From Pontibacillus marinus BH030004 = DSM 16465 (GTDB taxonomy: Bacteria; Bacillota; Bacilli; Bacillales; BH030062): 61,961 nt of DNA. Within the stretch, counting starts at the first letter, position 1; each line of letters starts with the position of its first letter. The DNA is taken from positions 15,244 through 77,204 of the forward strand of contig NZ_KE384336.1 of assembly GCF_000425225.1 (NCBI RefSeq), in the 5' to 3' direction. Shown piece after piece: positions 8,946-18,393 of the stretch. The notes below the pieces were generated by a model. The model saw only the letters and a list, made by a program, of their open reading frames with translations. It ran no database searches and was not told where the DNA came from. Both the position numbers and the translations under genes were made by a program.

Positions 8946-8990
8946 ACATCAGGATCAGGTTGCTTACAAAGCCCCTGATCCTGATGTTTT
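8944..8990. terminator. Bidirectional terminator between pepE-like and HD hydrolase genes
   Basis: Perfect 14-16 bp inverted repeat ACATCAGGATCAGG (8946-8959) and CCTGATCCTGATGT (8974-8987), flanked by A-run and T-run, so it serves both convergent genes. Confidence 0.9.
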
Positions 8991-8994
8991 TATG

Positions 8995-9975
8995 TTACGT
9001 GGAAAGTACTTTTACATAAGTCCCTTTCTCTGACCGCTTCTTTGCACTAACGGTCGCTTCTTGCACGGAATGATTGACCTCAGAAACAGACACAAGATTA
9101 TCATCCTTCAATTGAACGAGGGGGTCAATGTAACGAAGTTTTCCATGCTGACTATAATCATAATCAACTTCGTTATACTGGACTTCTACTTTAGGGTGGA
9201 GTTTCCCTAATAATTGTTGAACAGTTGAATCTTCAGTGCTTTTCACTTTTTGTAGAAGTTGCTCATCGGTTAACAAGAAATCTTCTCTTGTAATCACTCC
9301 TTTTTGAAGTGCTTCCTTCAGCGATTGAGATAAGACTTGATATCCATACACATTCAACGGATGAAGGAAATAATCGATAACTTCTTTATAAAAGAAACGG
9401 ACAAACCACTCAGCTACCTTCTCATCATTCACATAAACCTTTTCTCCATTAAACCGTAATGATTGTAAAAACGAATCAATCTCTTTGTGACTCATCATTC
9501 CCTGCTGATACATATCTCGCAAAGTATAATCTATTCGATCTGCACACAAATCTGGCAATGGTTGCTCGAGAATCTTCCAATTCTCCTCATCCATCACCTT
9601 TTCAACAGAGAAATCGTACCTTTCGAGAATCTCAGGAATATCTGATTGAGAAATAACTTCTTCAAAAATCTCTTCATGATAATCCTGATTTTCATAATCC
9701 AATACAAAATCAATAACATGTGAAAAGGCTGTGTGTGACACGTCATGCAAAAGCCCTGCAGCTTGCTCTTCAACAGATCCCCCCAACATTCGGACCAAAA
9801 GCATCACACCAACAGAATGCTCATACCTTGTGACATTCCACTCAGGATTCACTAAATAGGAAGCTCCTCCTTGGTGAATTCCTTTTAACCTCTGAACAGG
9901 CTTTGAAGCGAGAAGCTCCTGTAAAACTTCTTCATTTATATTAAAAGAACCATAAATCTTATCCTCGATATGCAA
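8995..9975 (-). CDS. HD-domain phosphohydrolase
   Basis: HD superfamily protein of 326 residues. Metal-binding residues are His53 in TRYEHSVGV, the His77-Asp78 pair in GLLHDVSHTAFSH, and the later Asp in LCADRIDYTLRDM. This layout is that of dGTPase/SAMHD1-like hydrolases (YwfO group). It probably hydrolyses a (d)NTP or similar phosphoester in the cytoplasm; the substrate is not determinable here. The TTG start is preceded by AGGAGAG. Monocistronic, convergent with the peptidase E gene. Confidence 0.85.
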   Translation of the reverse strand: MHIEDKIYGSFNINEEVLQELLASKPVQRLKGIHQGGASYLVNPEWNVTRYEHSVGVMLLVRMLGGSVEEQAAGLLHDVSHTAFSHVIDFVLDYENQDYHEEIFEEVISQSDIPEILERYDFSVEKVMDEENWKILEQPLPDLCADRIDYTLRDMYQQGMMSHKEIDSFLQSLRFNGEKVYVNDEKVAEWFVRFFYKEVIDYFLHPLNVYGYQVLSQSLKEALQKGVITREDFLLTDEQLLQKVKSTEDSTVQQLLGKLHPKVEVQYNEVDYDYSQHGKLRYIDPLVQLKDDNLVSVSEVNHSVQEATVSAKKRSEKGTYVKVLST

Positions 9976-10068
9976 CGGTATGTTCTCTCCTTTATGTACT
10001 GTAACAAAATGGTTTATCTGCTATGATGGTATCATATCACACGTCATCTTAAGAAATGGGGGATCCTA

Positions 10069-10503
10069 TTGGAGATCAAACGCATTCCACCAGAAGATAC
10101 ATATCCATTAAGACATCAAATTTTACGACCCAACCAAACGATCGAAGCCTGTAAATATCCGGCAGACCACGAGCAAGATGCACTCCACTTAGGGGCTTAT
10201 ATGTCTGGAGAATTGATTAGTATTGCTTCCTTTTACAAAGAAAAACATACAGATATTAAAGGAGAACATCACTATCGCCTTCGGGGCATGGCTACACACC
10301 CAGAATTTCGCCTACAAAAAGCGGGAACCTACCTCATTCATAAAGCAGAAAGTATTTTACGAGAAAAACAGGCAGATGCACTTTGGTGCAATGCTCGAAC
10401 GACAGTAAGTGATTACTATAAAAAATTAGGTTTCTATGAAGTTGGAAATGTTTTCGACATTCATCCAATTGGTCCACATATAGTTATGGCTAAAGCTATT
10501 TAG
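10069..10503 (+). CDS. GNAT-family N-acetyltransferase
   Basis: GNAT acetyltransferase of 144 residues. The acetyl-CoA-binding motif A is RLRGMATHPEFRLQKAGTYL (RxxxAG form of the usual Q/RxxGxG/A) and motif B is seen in ARTTVSDYYKKLGFYEVG. The start is TTG, chosen because a run of Gs (AATGGGGGG) lies at normal spacing and no ATG is nearby. It is alone, upstream of the ABC exporter genes and divergent from the HD hydrolase. Acceptor substrate unknown. Confidence 0.82.
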   Translation: MEIKRIPPEDTYPLRHQILRPNQTIEACKYPADHEQDALHLGAYMSGELISIASFYKEKHTDIKGEHHYRLRGMATHPEFRLQKAGTYLIHKAESILREKQADALWCNARTTVSDYYKKLGFYEVGNVFDIHPIGPHIVMAKAI

Positions 10504-10566
10504 ACTGAAACGTTCCAGGGCTTTCAACCGTATAAACTCAAGACAGACTCAAAAAGGTGTGTACAT

Positions 10567-11292
10567 ATGATAGAAATTCAAAACGTAACAAAAAGCTATT
10601 CAGGCAGCAAAAAGGCTGTCGACACATTAAATTTAACCATCCCTGACGGCAAAATCTTTGGATTTCTGGGGCCTAATGGTGCCGGTAAGTCGACCACAAT
10701 TAAAATGATTACAGGTATTCTGCCCATTGATGAAGGCACGATAACGATCAACGGTTATGATGTTACACAAAATCCAATTGAGGCTAAAAAAGCATTTGGG
10801 TATGTGCCTGATCACCCAGATATGTTTTTACGATTAAAAGGGATCGAATACTTAAATTTCATTGGAGATATATATGAAGTTCCTAAAGAGGTTAGGGAAG
10901 AAAAGATCGAAAGCCTTACAAAAACCTTCGGGATCTATGAAGTGTTAAATGATCCAATCCAAACATACTCCCATGGTATGCGTCAAAAAATCATCGTTAC
11001 CGGAGTTCTTTTGCATGAGCCTGACGTTTGGATATTAGATGAGCCGCTTACAGGACTTGATCCAAAGTCCTCTTATACTTTGAAAGAAATGATGCGTGAA
11101 CACACCCGAAAAGGGAAAACTGTCTTCTTCTCAACACATGTGTTAGAGGTTGTAGAACAGCTTTGTGATCAAGTAGCGATCATCAACAATGGGGTACTCG
11201 AGTTTAACGGTGATATGAGTGACATGAAGGCACAATTCCAAACAGACGGTAGCCTTGAACAAATCTTCCTGGAGCTGACCAACCATGAGTAA
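10567..11292 (+). CDS. ABC transporter ATP-binding protein
   Basis: ABC ATPase of 241 residues, exporter (ABC-2/antibiotic efflux) type. Walker A GPNGAGKST is at 35-43, the Q-loop region near FGYVPDHPDMF, the ABC signature YSHGMRQKI around 134-142, Walker B VWILDEP at 154-160, and the switch His in FFSTHVLEV. AAAGGTG precedes the ATG. The stop overlaps the start of the permease gene by eight bases, so the two are certainly coupled. The transported substrate cannot be inferred; the LTKTFGIYE and SHGMRQKIIVTG details are typical of Bacillus exporters of unknown function. Confidence 0.93.
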   Translation: MIEIQNVTKSYSGSKKAVDTLNLTIPDGKIFGFLGPNGAGKSTTIKMITGILPIDEGTITINGYDVTQNPIEAKKAFGYVPDHPDMFLRLKGIEYLNFIGDIYEVPKEVREEKIESLTKTFGIYEVLNDPIQTYSHGMRQKIIVTGVLLHEPDVWILDEPLTGLDPKSSYTLKEMMREHTRKGKTVFFSTHVLEVVEQLCDQVAIINNGVLEFNGDMSDMKAQFQTDGSLEQIFLELTNHE

Positions 11293-12925
11293 TACCTTCA
11301 CCTTATTTAAAATCATGATGAAACAGTACTTCTCATGGGCGGATAAGGACGACAAACAAAAGACAGGAATCTTGTTCTTTATTATCGCCATGATCCCTGT
11401 AACCTTGTTCTGGTTCTGGTTTGTGAATGGGATCGTTAGCGGGATTCATCCTATATTAGCGGAAGCAAACCTTCAACACTTAATTATCGCTTTCGCTCTT
11501 CTTATTACAGGATTGACCATTATTTTAACGAGCATTCCGACGATCGTAACATCCTTTTATTTTGCGAATGACCTTGAGTCCTATCTCACTCTTCCCGTTA
11601 AGGCGTATCAAATTTTGATTGGCAAGACATTGGCTCCTCTGATTACGGTTTATGGCGCAACAGCAGTCATCATGGTTCCGACACTTCTTATGTATGGGCT
11701 GACAGACGGTGCTGGAAGTGTTTATATCATATTTAGCCTTTTTACATTCGTATTATTTCCAATCATCCCTTTTATACTTGCATCGATTCTGGTGATGTTT
11801 TTAATGCGTTTTGCCAATATCGCTAAGAACAAGGATCGTACAAAAGTGTTTGCTGGGATCTTTTCTTTTGCCATGGTTATTGGGATTAACGTAGTTATTC
11901 GTTTGAACCAAAATCCAGAAAATATGTCGAGCGATTTTGCCCAATGGATCCAAAAGCAGGATGATCTTCTTTGGGGAACATCCAAGTTTCTTCCAAATGT
12001 CTATATTGCAACCAAAGCAATTGAGTCCACATACTGGTGGCAAAACGCTTTATTTTTCATCCTCTTGTTCGTTGTAACAGGACTATTCATCGCCCTCTTT
12101 ATGTGGATTGGACAGCGATTATATTTCCAAGGTGTTCAAGGAATCAGTAGCGGAAACAAAGGTAAAACTTTCACAAGCCTTTCTAACAAATTATACGTTC
12201 GACCGGTTTATTGGAGTTATACCTTGAAAGAACTACGGACCATTTACCGAACACCATCGTTTTTCATTAATTGTATTGTACAAAACTTGTTCGCTCCGTT
12301 TTTCATCCTAATTATTATGTTTTTTGAAAACAATCTAGGATCCATTACGGAGATGGTAGATCAGTTTAATGAAAAATATATTTTGCTTGCTATGTTTGGT
12401 ATAAGTCTGTTCGTGATGGGCTCAAACCCAACAGCTACATCTTCTATTTCAAGAGAGGGCTATAATTGGTTTACGAATAAATACTTACCGATCGATCCTA
12501 AAACTATCATCTATTCCAAAGCTTTAGCAGCCTGGATTATTGATTGGGTATCTATTGCAGTCTTGTTTATCTTGTTCACCTTCCTATTGAAGGTTCCATT
12601 TCTAGTTATAGCTTTATGGGTTGTTTTAACCGCACTTGCAAGTTGGTTTTCAGTTTTTATGGGAATCTATGTGGACCTTAATAACCCAAGACTGAACTGG
12701 AGCGATGAGCAACAAGTGTTTAAATCCCGGTTTGCTCCGTTACTTACATTGCTTATTCAAGCATTCTCCTTTGGCTTTTTAATTTTAGCCACTTGGAATC
12801 TACCCTTTATATCTGGATTATGGTTGACGACTTTAACACTTCTTTTGGGGACTGGGATCGCATTGTACATTGCACACAAAATAGCTATGAAAACCACTCA
12901 AAAACGATTCCATTACTTAGGTTAA
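11285..12925 (+). CDS. ABC exporter permease, large ABC-2-like type
   Basis: Polytopic membrane protein of 546 residues with about 12 predicted membrane segments: clusters near residues 27-50, 60-85, 120-200, 250-275, then after a soluble loop (about 275-325) further helices from 330 to the C-terminus. This is the size and layout of the PF16949-type permease that pairs with a single ABC ATPase in Firmicutes. It lies eight bases overlapping with the ATPase gene. The gene that follows (12942) encodes a membrane-anchored extracytoplasmic protein and starts 16 bp later, so the three probably form one export or immunity system. Confidence 0.85.
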   Translation: MSNTFTLFKIMMKQYFSWADKDDKQKTGILFFIIAMIPVTLFWFWFVNGIVSGIHPILAEANLQHLIIAFALLITGLTIILTSIPTIVTSFYFANDLESYLTLPVKAYQILIGKTLAPLITVYGATAVIMVPTLLMYGLTDGAGSVYIIFSLFTFVLFPIIPFILASILVMFLMRFANIAKNKDRTKVFAGIFSFAMVIGINVVIRLNQNPENMSSDFAQWIQKQDDLLWGTSKFLPNVYIATKAIESTYWWQNALFFILLFVVTGLFIALFMWIGQRLYFQGVQGISSGNKGKTFTSLSNKLYVRPVYWSYTLKELRTIYRTPSFFINCIVQNLFAPFFILIIMFFENNLGSITEMVDQFNEKYILLAMFGISLFVMGSNPTATSSISREGYNWFTNKYLPIDPKTIIYSKALAAWIIDWVSIAVLFILFTFLLKVPFLVIALWVVLTALASWFSVFMGIYVDLNNPRLNWSDEQQVFKSRFAPLLTLLIQAFSFGFLILATWNLPFISGLWLTTLTLLLGTGIALYIAHKIAMKTTQKRFHYLG

Positions 12926-12941
12926 GGGAGAGTGTTCGAAC

Positions 12942-13604
12942 ATGAGAAGCGTTTTAAAGAAGGTGAATTACAAAGACATCATTTTGTTCGTTCTTATTGT
13001 TTTTTTATTTTTCTGGGGATATCAAAGTTGGACTGAGAACAAACAATATGAAGAGTATTTATCTCATGATATGAGTAATGAATTAAGCAAAGTGGTTTAT
13101 GGGAGTCAACAAACCCAGTCTATATTAGAAGAAGTTATCTCAACTGAGAAATTGACTGTTGAACAAGCTGAAAATCTTAGTCGGGGATACATGAGGATTG
13201 TTCAATACGCTCAAAAATACGAGACAGTGGCGGATCACTTTTTAGAGAAAATAGATAAAGAGGCTTTTTCCAACAAAACGGCCAATCTAGCAGCCGATTG
13301 TGGCTATTACTTCATGCGGCTTTCAGATGACTTAAATCAACCTATTTCACTAGATCAGACCGAAATCGAAAAGTATAAAACCTTAAAGAAATTTTCAGAT
13401 GCTTGGTATCAAACAGCCCAAGTCAAACTACAGAAAAAATCTCACAGTACGTTAAAAGAGAGTGGCATCTCTAGTGACCTTTGGATTGAATATCTACTTG
13501 CCCTTCAAAACGATACTGTAGAAATAGCGAAAAAGCATATGCCAGAACATTTTGATGAGGAAAACATAGACTCATACTTAAAAGATGGAAGCATGGACAA
13601 ATAA
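12942..13604 (+). CDS. Membrane-anchored protein of unknown function linked to ABC exporter
   Basis: Protein of 220 residues with a single N-terminal membrane segment (about 14-27, IILFVLIVFLFFWG) after a basic start. The rest is a hydrophilic, helix-rich domain probably outside the membrane. I recognise no family. GGGAGAG precedes the ATG, and the gene starts 16 bp after the permease stop, so it belongs to the exporter operon and may be a substrate-handling or accessory subunit. The helical content (many Glu, Lys, Gln, few Gly/Pro) would fit a bundle or coiled coil. Confidence 0.7.
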   Translation: MRSVLKKVNYKDIILFVLIVFLFFWGYQSWTENKQYEEYLSHDMSNELSKVVYGSQQTQSILEEVISTEKLTVEQAENLSRGYMRIVQYAQKYETVADHFLEKIDKEAFSNKTANLAADCGYYFMRLSDDLNQPISLDQTEIEKYKTLKKFSDAWYQTAQVKLQKKSHSTLKESGISSDLWIEYLLALQNDTVEIAKKHMPEHFDEENIDSYLKDGSMDK

Positions 13605-13654
13605 AATACTTTAAGATAAAGTACCACTAATACATTTTATGAGGAGGACTTAAG

Positions 13655-14170
13655 ATGGAGGTCAAACGTCTAGGAGCGATTGATGCAGAGCATTACTGGA
13701 ATTTACGGTTAGAAGCCCTACAAAAAAATCCTGAGGCGTTTATCACAACGTACGATGAGGCGATGCAACGACAAAAGCCTATTGAAACAGCAGCTGAACG
13801 ACTTAGTGATGACAGTGCCTTTACATATGGAGCTTATGACAGCCAGCAATTATTAGGCGTTGTGACATTTATTCCAGGTAAACACAAGAAGTTTGGACAT
13901 AAGGGTGAGATTTTCGCTATGTATGTCTCGCCTGCTGCACGTGGAAAAGGTGTAGGCAGAGCGTTGATCCAAGCTTGTATCGATCAAGCAAAATCATCTT
14001 CCATTGAGCAGATTCAACTGAGTGTTGTTTCCACTAATAAACCTGCTAAGCTTTTGTATGAAGCCATGGGATTTGAAGCATACGGACTAGAAAAGAAAGC
14101 AATTAAGTTAGGAAAAGAACATTATCTTGATGAAGATATGATGGTGCTGTTTTTAGATGAGATATCGTAA
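13655..14170 (+). CDS. GNAT-family N-acetyltransferase
   Basis: GNAT protein of 171 residues. The acetyl-CoA motif A is seen in IFAMYVSPAARGKGVGRALI (RGKGVG pyrophosphate loop), followed by QLSVVSTNKPAKLLYEAMGFE (motif B with the catalytic-region Tyr). GAGGAGG precedes the ATG. Similar proteins in Bacillus are annotated only generally. Single gene with its own terminator, just downstream of the ABC exporter operon; the acceptor is unknown. Confidence 0.87.
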   Translation: MEVKRLGAIDAEHYWNLRLEALQKNPEAFITTYDEAMQRQKPIETAAERLSDDSAFTYGAYDSQQLLGVVTFIPGKHKKFGHKGEIFAMYVSPAARGKGVGRALIQACIDQAKSSSIEQIQLSVVSTNKPAKLLYEAMGFEAYGLEKKAIKLGKEHYLDEDMMVLFLDEIS

Positions 14171-14178
14171 GAATGCTT

Positions 14179-14222
14179 AAATGCTTTCGACTTAGGAAAC
14201 GCTCTGGTCGAAAGCATTTTTT
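14179..14222 (+). terminator. Terminator after acetyltransferase gene
   Basis: Stem AAATGCTTTCGAC (14179-14191) with GTCGAAAGCATTT (14207-14219), 13 bp perfect, followed by T-rich sequence. Confidence 0.88.
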
Positions 14223-14270
14223 ATGTTGAATTTTCTCGAGTTTAATTCTGTTTTCCAGATAGTCCCTATA

Positions 14271-14693
14271 TCACTTCACAACCATAACTGGGCAATGAGC
14301 ACGTTTCATAACTTTGTGAGAAACACTACCTAACACAAATTCCTGCAATCCATTCAGACCACGACTTCCAATAATAATCACATCGTAGTCTTCATTATTT
14401 GCATACTCAACGATGCTTGGCCCAGGTTCGCCTTTTAATGTTTGATATTGATAGCTTACTTCTTTTCGGTCAAATAAGTCTTCTATTTGTTTTACGCGTT
14501 GATGTCGTATATCATTTAGTCTACCTCGGCTACTTCCTTCTGCAATAATATCGTGCTTGGAGGAAGATGGGTCTATTACATATAAAAGAGTAATTCGAGC
14601 TCCCCCTTCAATACTTGCTAAGTGAGCTGCTTTTTGTGTTGCGCGAAAAGCATGTTCAGATCCATCGGCAGCTAATAAAATCTTCTGAAACAT
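14271..14693 (-). CDS. Universal stress protein (UspA family)
   Basis: UspA domain protein of 140 residues. It begins with FQKILLAADGSEHA, the Asp-containing nucleotide-pocket strand, and ends with the ATP-binding loop GSRGLNGLQEFVLGSVSHKVMKRAHCPVMVVK, the G-2X-G-9X-G(S/T) pattern of ATP-binding Usp proteins. I place the start at the ATG with AAAGGAGG upstream rather than at an earlier in-frame codon. It is divergent from the SulP permease gene across about 270 bp, an arrangement that often pairs a Usp with an anion transporter. Role in stress tolerance is by family only. Confidence 0.9.
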   Translation of the reverse strand: MFQKILLAADGSEHAFRATQKAAHLASIEGGARITLLYVIDPSSSKHDIIAEGSSRGRLNDIRHQRVKQIEDLFDRKEVSYQYQTLKGEPGPSIVEYANNEDYDVIIIGSRGLNGLQEFVLGSVSHKVMKRAHCPVMVVK

Positions 14694-14884
14694 GATCCTT
14701 CCTCCTTTATGTACATATCTACATTTTACCACGTGTATTCGTAAAATCACTCACCTGAAATATTCAGACAAACAAATGTCACTTTTATGGAATCAGCATC
14801 TATGTACGAGCATATTCAAGAAATTCAAAGCATTTGACCACTTTATGCGCTTACATGCGATTATTTGATTTTTAAAATTTGTGA

Positions 14885-14890
14885 TATACT
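14885..14890 (+). promoter_or_regulatory. Extended -10 promoter element of the SulP gene
   Basis: TATACT preceded by TGA (extended -10), 75 bp upstream of the permease start. A short leader inverted repeat GACCT...AGGTC (14913-14935) follows. No strong -35 is visible. Confidence 0.45.
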
Positions 14891-14965
14891 CTCTCTCGTT
14901 GTGTTCGGTTAAGACCTTTGATTCGGTCAGAGGTCAGTTTACAAATTATAGAAAGAGGTGTTCTT

Positions 14966-16423
14966 TTGAACCTAGAAACAATTAAACAACAATGGTTTGG
15001 TAATGTGAGAACAGATGTCCTCTCTGGAATTCTTGTTGCATTAGCTCTTATTCCAGAGGCAATTGCTTTCTCCATTATTGCGGGCGTTGATCCTATGGTC
15101 GGATTATATGCTTCCTTTTGTATCGCCGTTGTTATTTCCTTTGTAGGTGGACGTCCAGGGATGATCTCCGCCGCAACAGGTGCAATGGCCTTACTCATGG
15201 TAACACTCGTGAAGGACTATGGATTAGAGTACTTGCTCGCTGCCACAATATTGACAGGGATTCTTCAAATTATTTTCGGTGTCTTGAAAGTCGGTAAAAT
15301 TATGAAGTTTATCCCTCGCTCTGTGATGATCGGTTTCGTAAACGCTCTGGGAATTTTAATTTTCATGGCTCAGCTCCCTCACTTTGAAGGTGAAGGTCTT
15401 GCTATGTATGCAATGGTAGCAGGTTCACTTGCAATCATTTATATTCTTCCACGCGTCACAAAAGCTGTTCCATCTCCACTCGTTGCGATTATCGTAATGA
15501 CGATTATTGCCATTACAACAGGTGTTGGTGTGAAAACAGTTGGTGACATGGGGAACTTAACATCAGAACTACCCGTGTTCTTGATCCCTGAAATCCCATT
15601 AAACTTTGAAACTTTAAAAATTATCTTCCCTTATTCCATGGCTCTAGCAATGGTAGGTTTACTTGAGTCTCTATTAACGGCTCAAATTGTAGATGATATG
15701 ACAGATACACCTAGTGATAAGAACAAAGAGGCACGTGGTCAAGGTATTGCAAACGTTATTGCTGGATTTTTTGGCGGAATGGCTGGCTGTGCGATGATTG
15801 GTCAATCCGTTATTAATGTAAAATCTGGTGGACGCGGTCGTCTTTCCACGCTTGTAGCTGGTGTATTCTTAATGGTACTCATTGTTGCCTTACAGGATAT
15901 TTTAATTCAGATCCCAATGGCTGCTCTAGTCGGAGTTATGATTATGGTTTCAGTTGGAACATTTGACTGGTCTTCTCTTACGAAGCTACACGTAATGCCA
16001 AAAACAGATGCTGCTGTTATGATCGTAACGGTTGTAACTGTTGTCGTGACACACGACCTTTCAAAAGGTGTATTCGCTGGTGTACTACTAAGCGCAATCT
16101 TCTTCGTAGCAAAGATCTCAAACATTCATGTAGAAAAAGCAATGGATGTACAGCGAAACGCACGATTATATAATGTTCGCGGCGAATTATTCTTCGCTTC
16201 AGTATCTGACATGGCTGACTTCTTTGATTTCAAAGAAGACACAGAATCAGTCGTAATTGACTTCAGCAAATCCCATGTATGGGACGATTCTGCAGTCGGT
16301 GCTATTGATAAAGTCGTGATGAAATTCAGAGAGCAAGGCAAAGAGGTTGAAGTAATCGGCCTCAATGATGCAAGCTCTCAACTCGTTAGCAAATTAGCCG
16401 TTCACGATAAAGCAAATGGCTAA
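14966..16423 (+). CDS. SulP-family anion permease with STAS domain
   Basis: SLC26/SulP transporter of 485 residues. The N-terminal signature [35 protein letters not shown] is present, followed by roughly 10-14 membrane segments and a C-terminal STAS domain from about residue 400 ([14 protein letters not shown]...[22 protein letters not shown]). Substrate could be sulfate or bicarbonate; the sequence alone does not decide. The start is TTG at 14966 because AGAGGTG lies five bases upstream; an in-frame TTG at 14918 has no such site. Single gene with a strong terminator. Confidence 0.9.
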   Translation: MNLETIKQQWFGNVRTDVLSGILVALALIPEAIAFSIIAGVDPMVGLYASFCIAVVISFVGGRPGMISAATGAMALLMVTLVKDYGLEYLLAATILTGILQIIFGVLKVGKIMKFIPRSVMIGFVNALGILIFMAQLPHFEGEGLAMYAMVAGSLAIIYILPRVTKAVPSPLVAIIVMTIIAITTGVGVKTVGDMGNLTSELPVFLIPEIPLNFETLKIIFPYSMALAMVGLLESLLTAQIVDDMTDTPSDKNKEARGQGIANVIAGFFGGMAGCAMIGQSVINVKSGGRGRLSTLVAGVFLMVLIVALQDILIQIPMAALVGVMIMVSVGTFDWSSLTKLHVMPKTDAAVMIVTVVTVVVTHDLSKGVFAGVLLSAIFFVAKISNIHVEKAMDVQRNARLYNVRGELFFASVSDMADFFDFKEDTESVVIDFSKSHVWDDSAVGAIDKVVMKFREQGKEVEVIGLNDASSQLVSKLAVHDKANG

Positions 16424-16451
16424 CATGAACGATCATGAATAAGATGATGAC

Positions 16452-16484
16452 AAACACCAGCCCGGTTGTGGCTGGTGTTTTTTA
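16452..16484 (+). terminator. Terminator of the SulP permease gene
   Basis: Stem AACACCAGCC (16453-16462) with GGCTGGTGTT, followed by six or more T. It marks the left border of the array at 16582. Confidence 0.92.
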
Positions 16485-16581
16485 TGTTTGATCTACTTTG
16501 CCTTTTAAACTCTTATTCCATTAAAGCCCCCTTATCTTGAAGACTTGGATTCGAGATAAAGTGCGAGGAGGTAGTGCAGGG

Positions 16582-17062
16582 CCGAGGGAATTCGGCGTCT
16601 AGCCGAGGGATTCCGTCGCCTACTCGAGGGATTCCATCACCTACCCGAGGGATTCCATCGCCTACTCGAGGGATTCCATCACCTACCCGAGGGATTCCGT
16701 CGCCTACCCGAGCGCATCTGTCGCTTACCCGAGCGCATCTGTCGCTTACCCGAGCGCATCCATCGCTTACCCGAGCGCATCTGTCGCTTACCCGAGCGCA
16801 TCTGTCGCTTACCCGAGCGCATCCATCGCCTACCCGAGCGCATCCATCGCTTACCCGAGCGCATCTGTCGCTTACCCGAGCGCATCCATCGCTTACCCGA
16901 GCGCATCCATCGCCTACCCGAGCGCATCCATCGCTTACCCGAGCGCATCCATCGCTTACCCGAGCGCATCTGTCGCTTACCCGAGCGCATCCATCGCTTA
17001 CCCGAGCGCATCCATCGCTTACCCGAGCGCATCTGTCGCTTACGAGCGAATCCGTCGCTTAC
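16582..17062. repeat. 23-unit 21-bp tandem repeat array (array B)
   Basis: Twenty-three units of 21 bp. The first six (16582-16707) carry CCGAGGGATTCC, the next 16 (16708-17043) carry CCGAGCGCATC followed by TG or CA and TCGCTTAC or TCGCCTAC, and the last unit lacks two bases. Because the period is seven codons, both strands are open for over 130 codons (Arg-Ala-His-Leu/Pro-Ser-Leu-Thr repeats on plus; Met-Arg-Ser-Gly-Lys-Arg repeats on minus), but neither frame has a ribosome binding site and I do not call a protein. The array lies exactly between the terminators of two convergent genes. Confidence 0.95.
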
Positions 17063-17093
17063 CCAAGGAATACTGTTCCTTCCCACGAGAACC

Positions 17094-17127
17094 AAAAAAA
17101 GGACTAAATCCTATTCGATTCAGTCCT
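17094..17127 (-). terminator. Terminator of the chromate transporter gene
   Basis: Stem AGGACTAAATC (17100-17110) with GATTCAGTCCT (17117-17127) and seven T on the minus strand. It marks the right border of the repeat array. Confidence 0.85.
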
Positions 17128-17135
17128 CTTAATCC

Positions 17136-18305
17136 TTATATCATTAATGAAATTACCACATTCCCTAACACCGTTAGGATTACAACCAGCCATGCTGGAA
17201 CTTTCCAAAAGTACAACAGTGTGAATGCTGCTAAGCTCACCGCAACATCTTTACTTGAGGTAATGGCGCTTGTCCAAATTGGATCATATAAAGCTGCTAC
17301 CAACAGTCCTACAACTGCAGCATTGACGCCAAGTAACGCTGCACGTACGCGCTTAACTTTTCGTAAATCATCCCAAAACGGAAGTACACCAACAAGTAAG
17401 AAGAATGACGGTAAAAACATCGCAATCGTAGCAACTACCGCTCCTGATACTCCTGACATCACCGTTCCGATAAAGCTAGCAAATGTGAACATCGGACCTG
17501 GAACAGCTTGTGTAGCCCCATAACCAGCTAGGAACATCTCTTTTGAGATAAAACCATTTGGTACAACTTCTGCCTCTAGTAACGGAAGCACAACATGTCC
17601 TCCACCAAATACAATCGAACCTACACGATAAAATGTATCAAAGATGGTTACATAGATTGAAGAAGACCATGATGCAACAAAAGGAATCCCAATTAATAGA
17701 ATAAAGAACAAGCTTAGAGAAATAATTCCTGTCTTTTTTTTATAAGTAAGACCTACATCATTTCCCTGTGGAAGATCCTTATTTTGAAACAACCAAATGC
17801 CCACGATACCAGCTAAAACAATAAGAGCAATTTGAGATAAAGCCGTTTGATAAAATAGCAAAATAAATGCTGTAATCATGGCAATTGTTATGCGCGGTCT
17901 GTCAGGTGTAAGTTTCTTTCCCATGTTCATAATCGCATGAGCTACAACTGCTACAGCAACAAGCTTTAATCCACTAACCCAGCTTGCCTCTTCAATGCTC
18001 GTCCCGTTGATCACAAGTGCGAAAATGACAAGAGCAATGACCGATGGAAGCGTAAAGCCAATCCATGAACAAATCCCGCCTATGATACCTCCACGAACCA
18101 TTCCTATTGAAATTCCGACCTGACTACTAGCAGGTCCAGGAAGGAATTGGCATAAGGCGATGAGATCAGCGAAGCTTTTATCATCGAGCCACTTCCTTCT
18201 TTTTACATACTCATCTTGAAAGTAACCCAAATGAGCTACAGGCCCACCAAATGATGTCAGACCCAGACGTAAAGAAACCAGTAATATTTCTAAATAGGTT
18301 TTCAA
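17136..18305 (-). CDS. chrA: Chromate transporter (ChrA, long two-domain form)
   Basis: CHR-family membrane protein of 389 residues, the fused two-domain form. Each half carries the family signature: GLTSFGGPVAHLGYF with CQFLPGPASSQ in the N-terminal half, and VFGGGHVVLPLLEAEV with TQAVPGPMFTFASFIG in the C-terminal half. About 10-12 membrane segments. The family exports chromate, driven by the membrane potential; other CHR members have unknown substrates. The start is TTG with AGGAGG nine bases upstream. Single gene, convergent with the SulP permease. Confidence 0.93.
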   Translation of the reverse strand: MKTYLEILLVSLRLGLTSFGGPVAHLGYFQDEYVKRRKWLDDKSFADLIALCQFLPGPASSQVGISIGMVRGGIIGGICSWIGFTLPSVIALVIFALVINGTSIEEASWVSGLKLVAVAVVAHAIMNMGKKLTPDRPRITIAMITAFILLFYQTALSQIALIVLAGIVGIWLFQNKDLPQGNDVGLTYKKKTGIISLSLFFILLIGIPFVASWSSSIYVTIFDTFYRVGSIVFGGGHVVLPLLEAEVVPNGFISKEMFLAGYGATQAVPGPMFTFASFIGTVMSGVSGAVVATIAMFLPSFFLLVGVLPFWDDLRKVKRVRAALLGVNAAVVGLLVAALYDPIWTSAITSSKDVAVSLAAFTLLYFWKVPAWLVVILTVLGNVVISLMI

Positions 18306-18393
18306 AGCAACGTTCCTCCTATTTGCAAAATCCCTTTTAGTTTATAAGAATTTTAACAAATAGACAATGAAAACCTACTTCCTTTACAAAACC

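Noticed and set aside
16582-17062. CRISPR array
   Set aside because: Units are contiguous and 21 bp without unique spacers; no cas genes in the window.
16574-17107. Long open frames (177 and 138 codons) on both strands of the repeat array as candidate proteins
   Set aside because: The period is seven codons, so open frames arise automatically; no ribosome site, and lengths track the repeat. Treated as a repeat.
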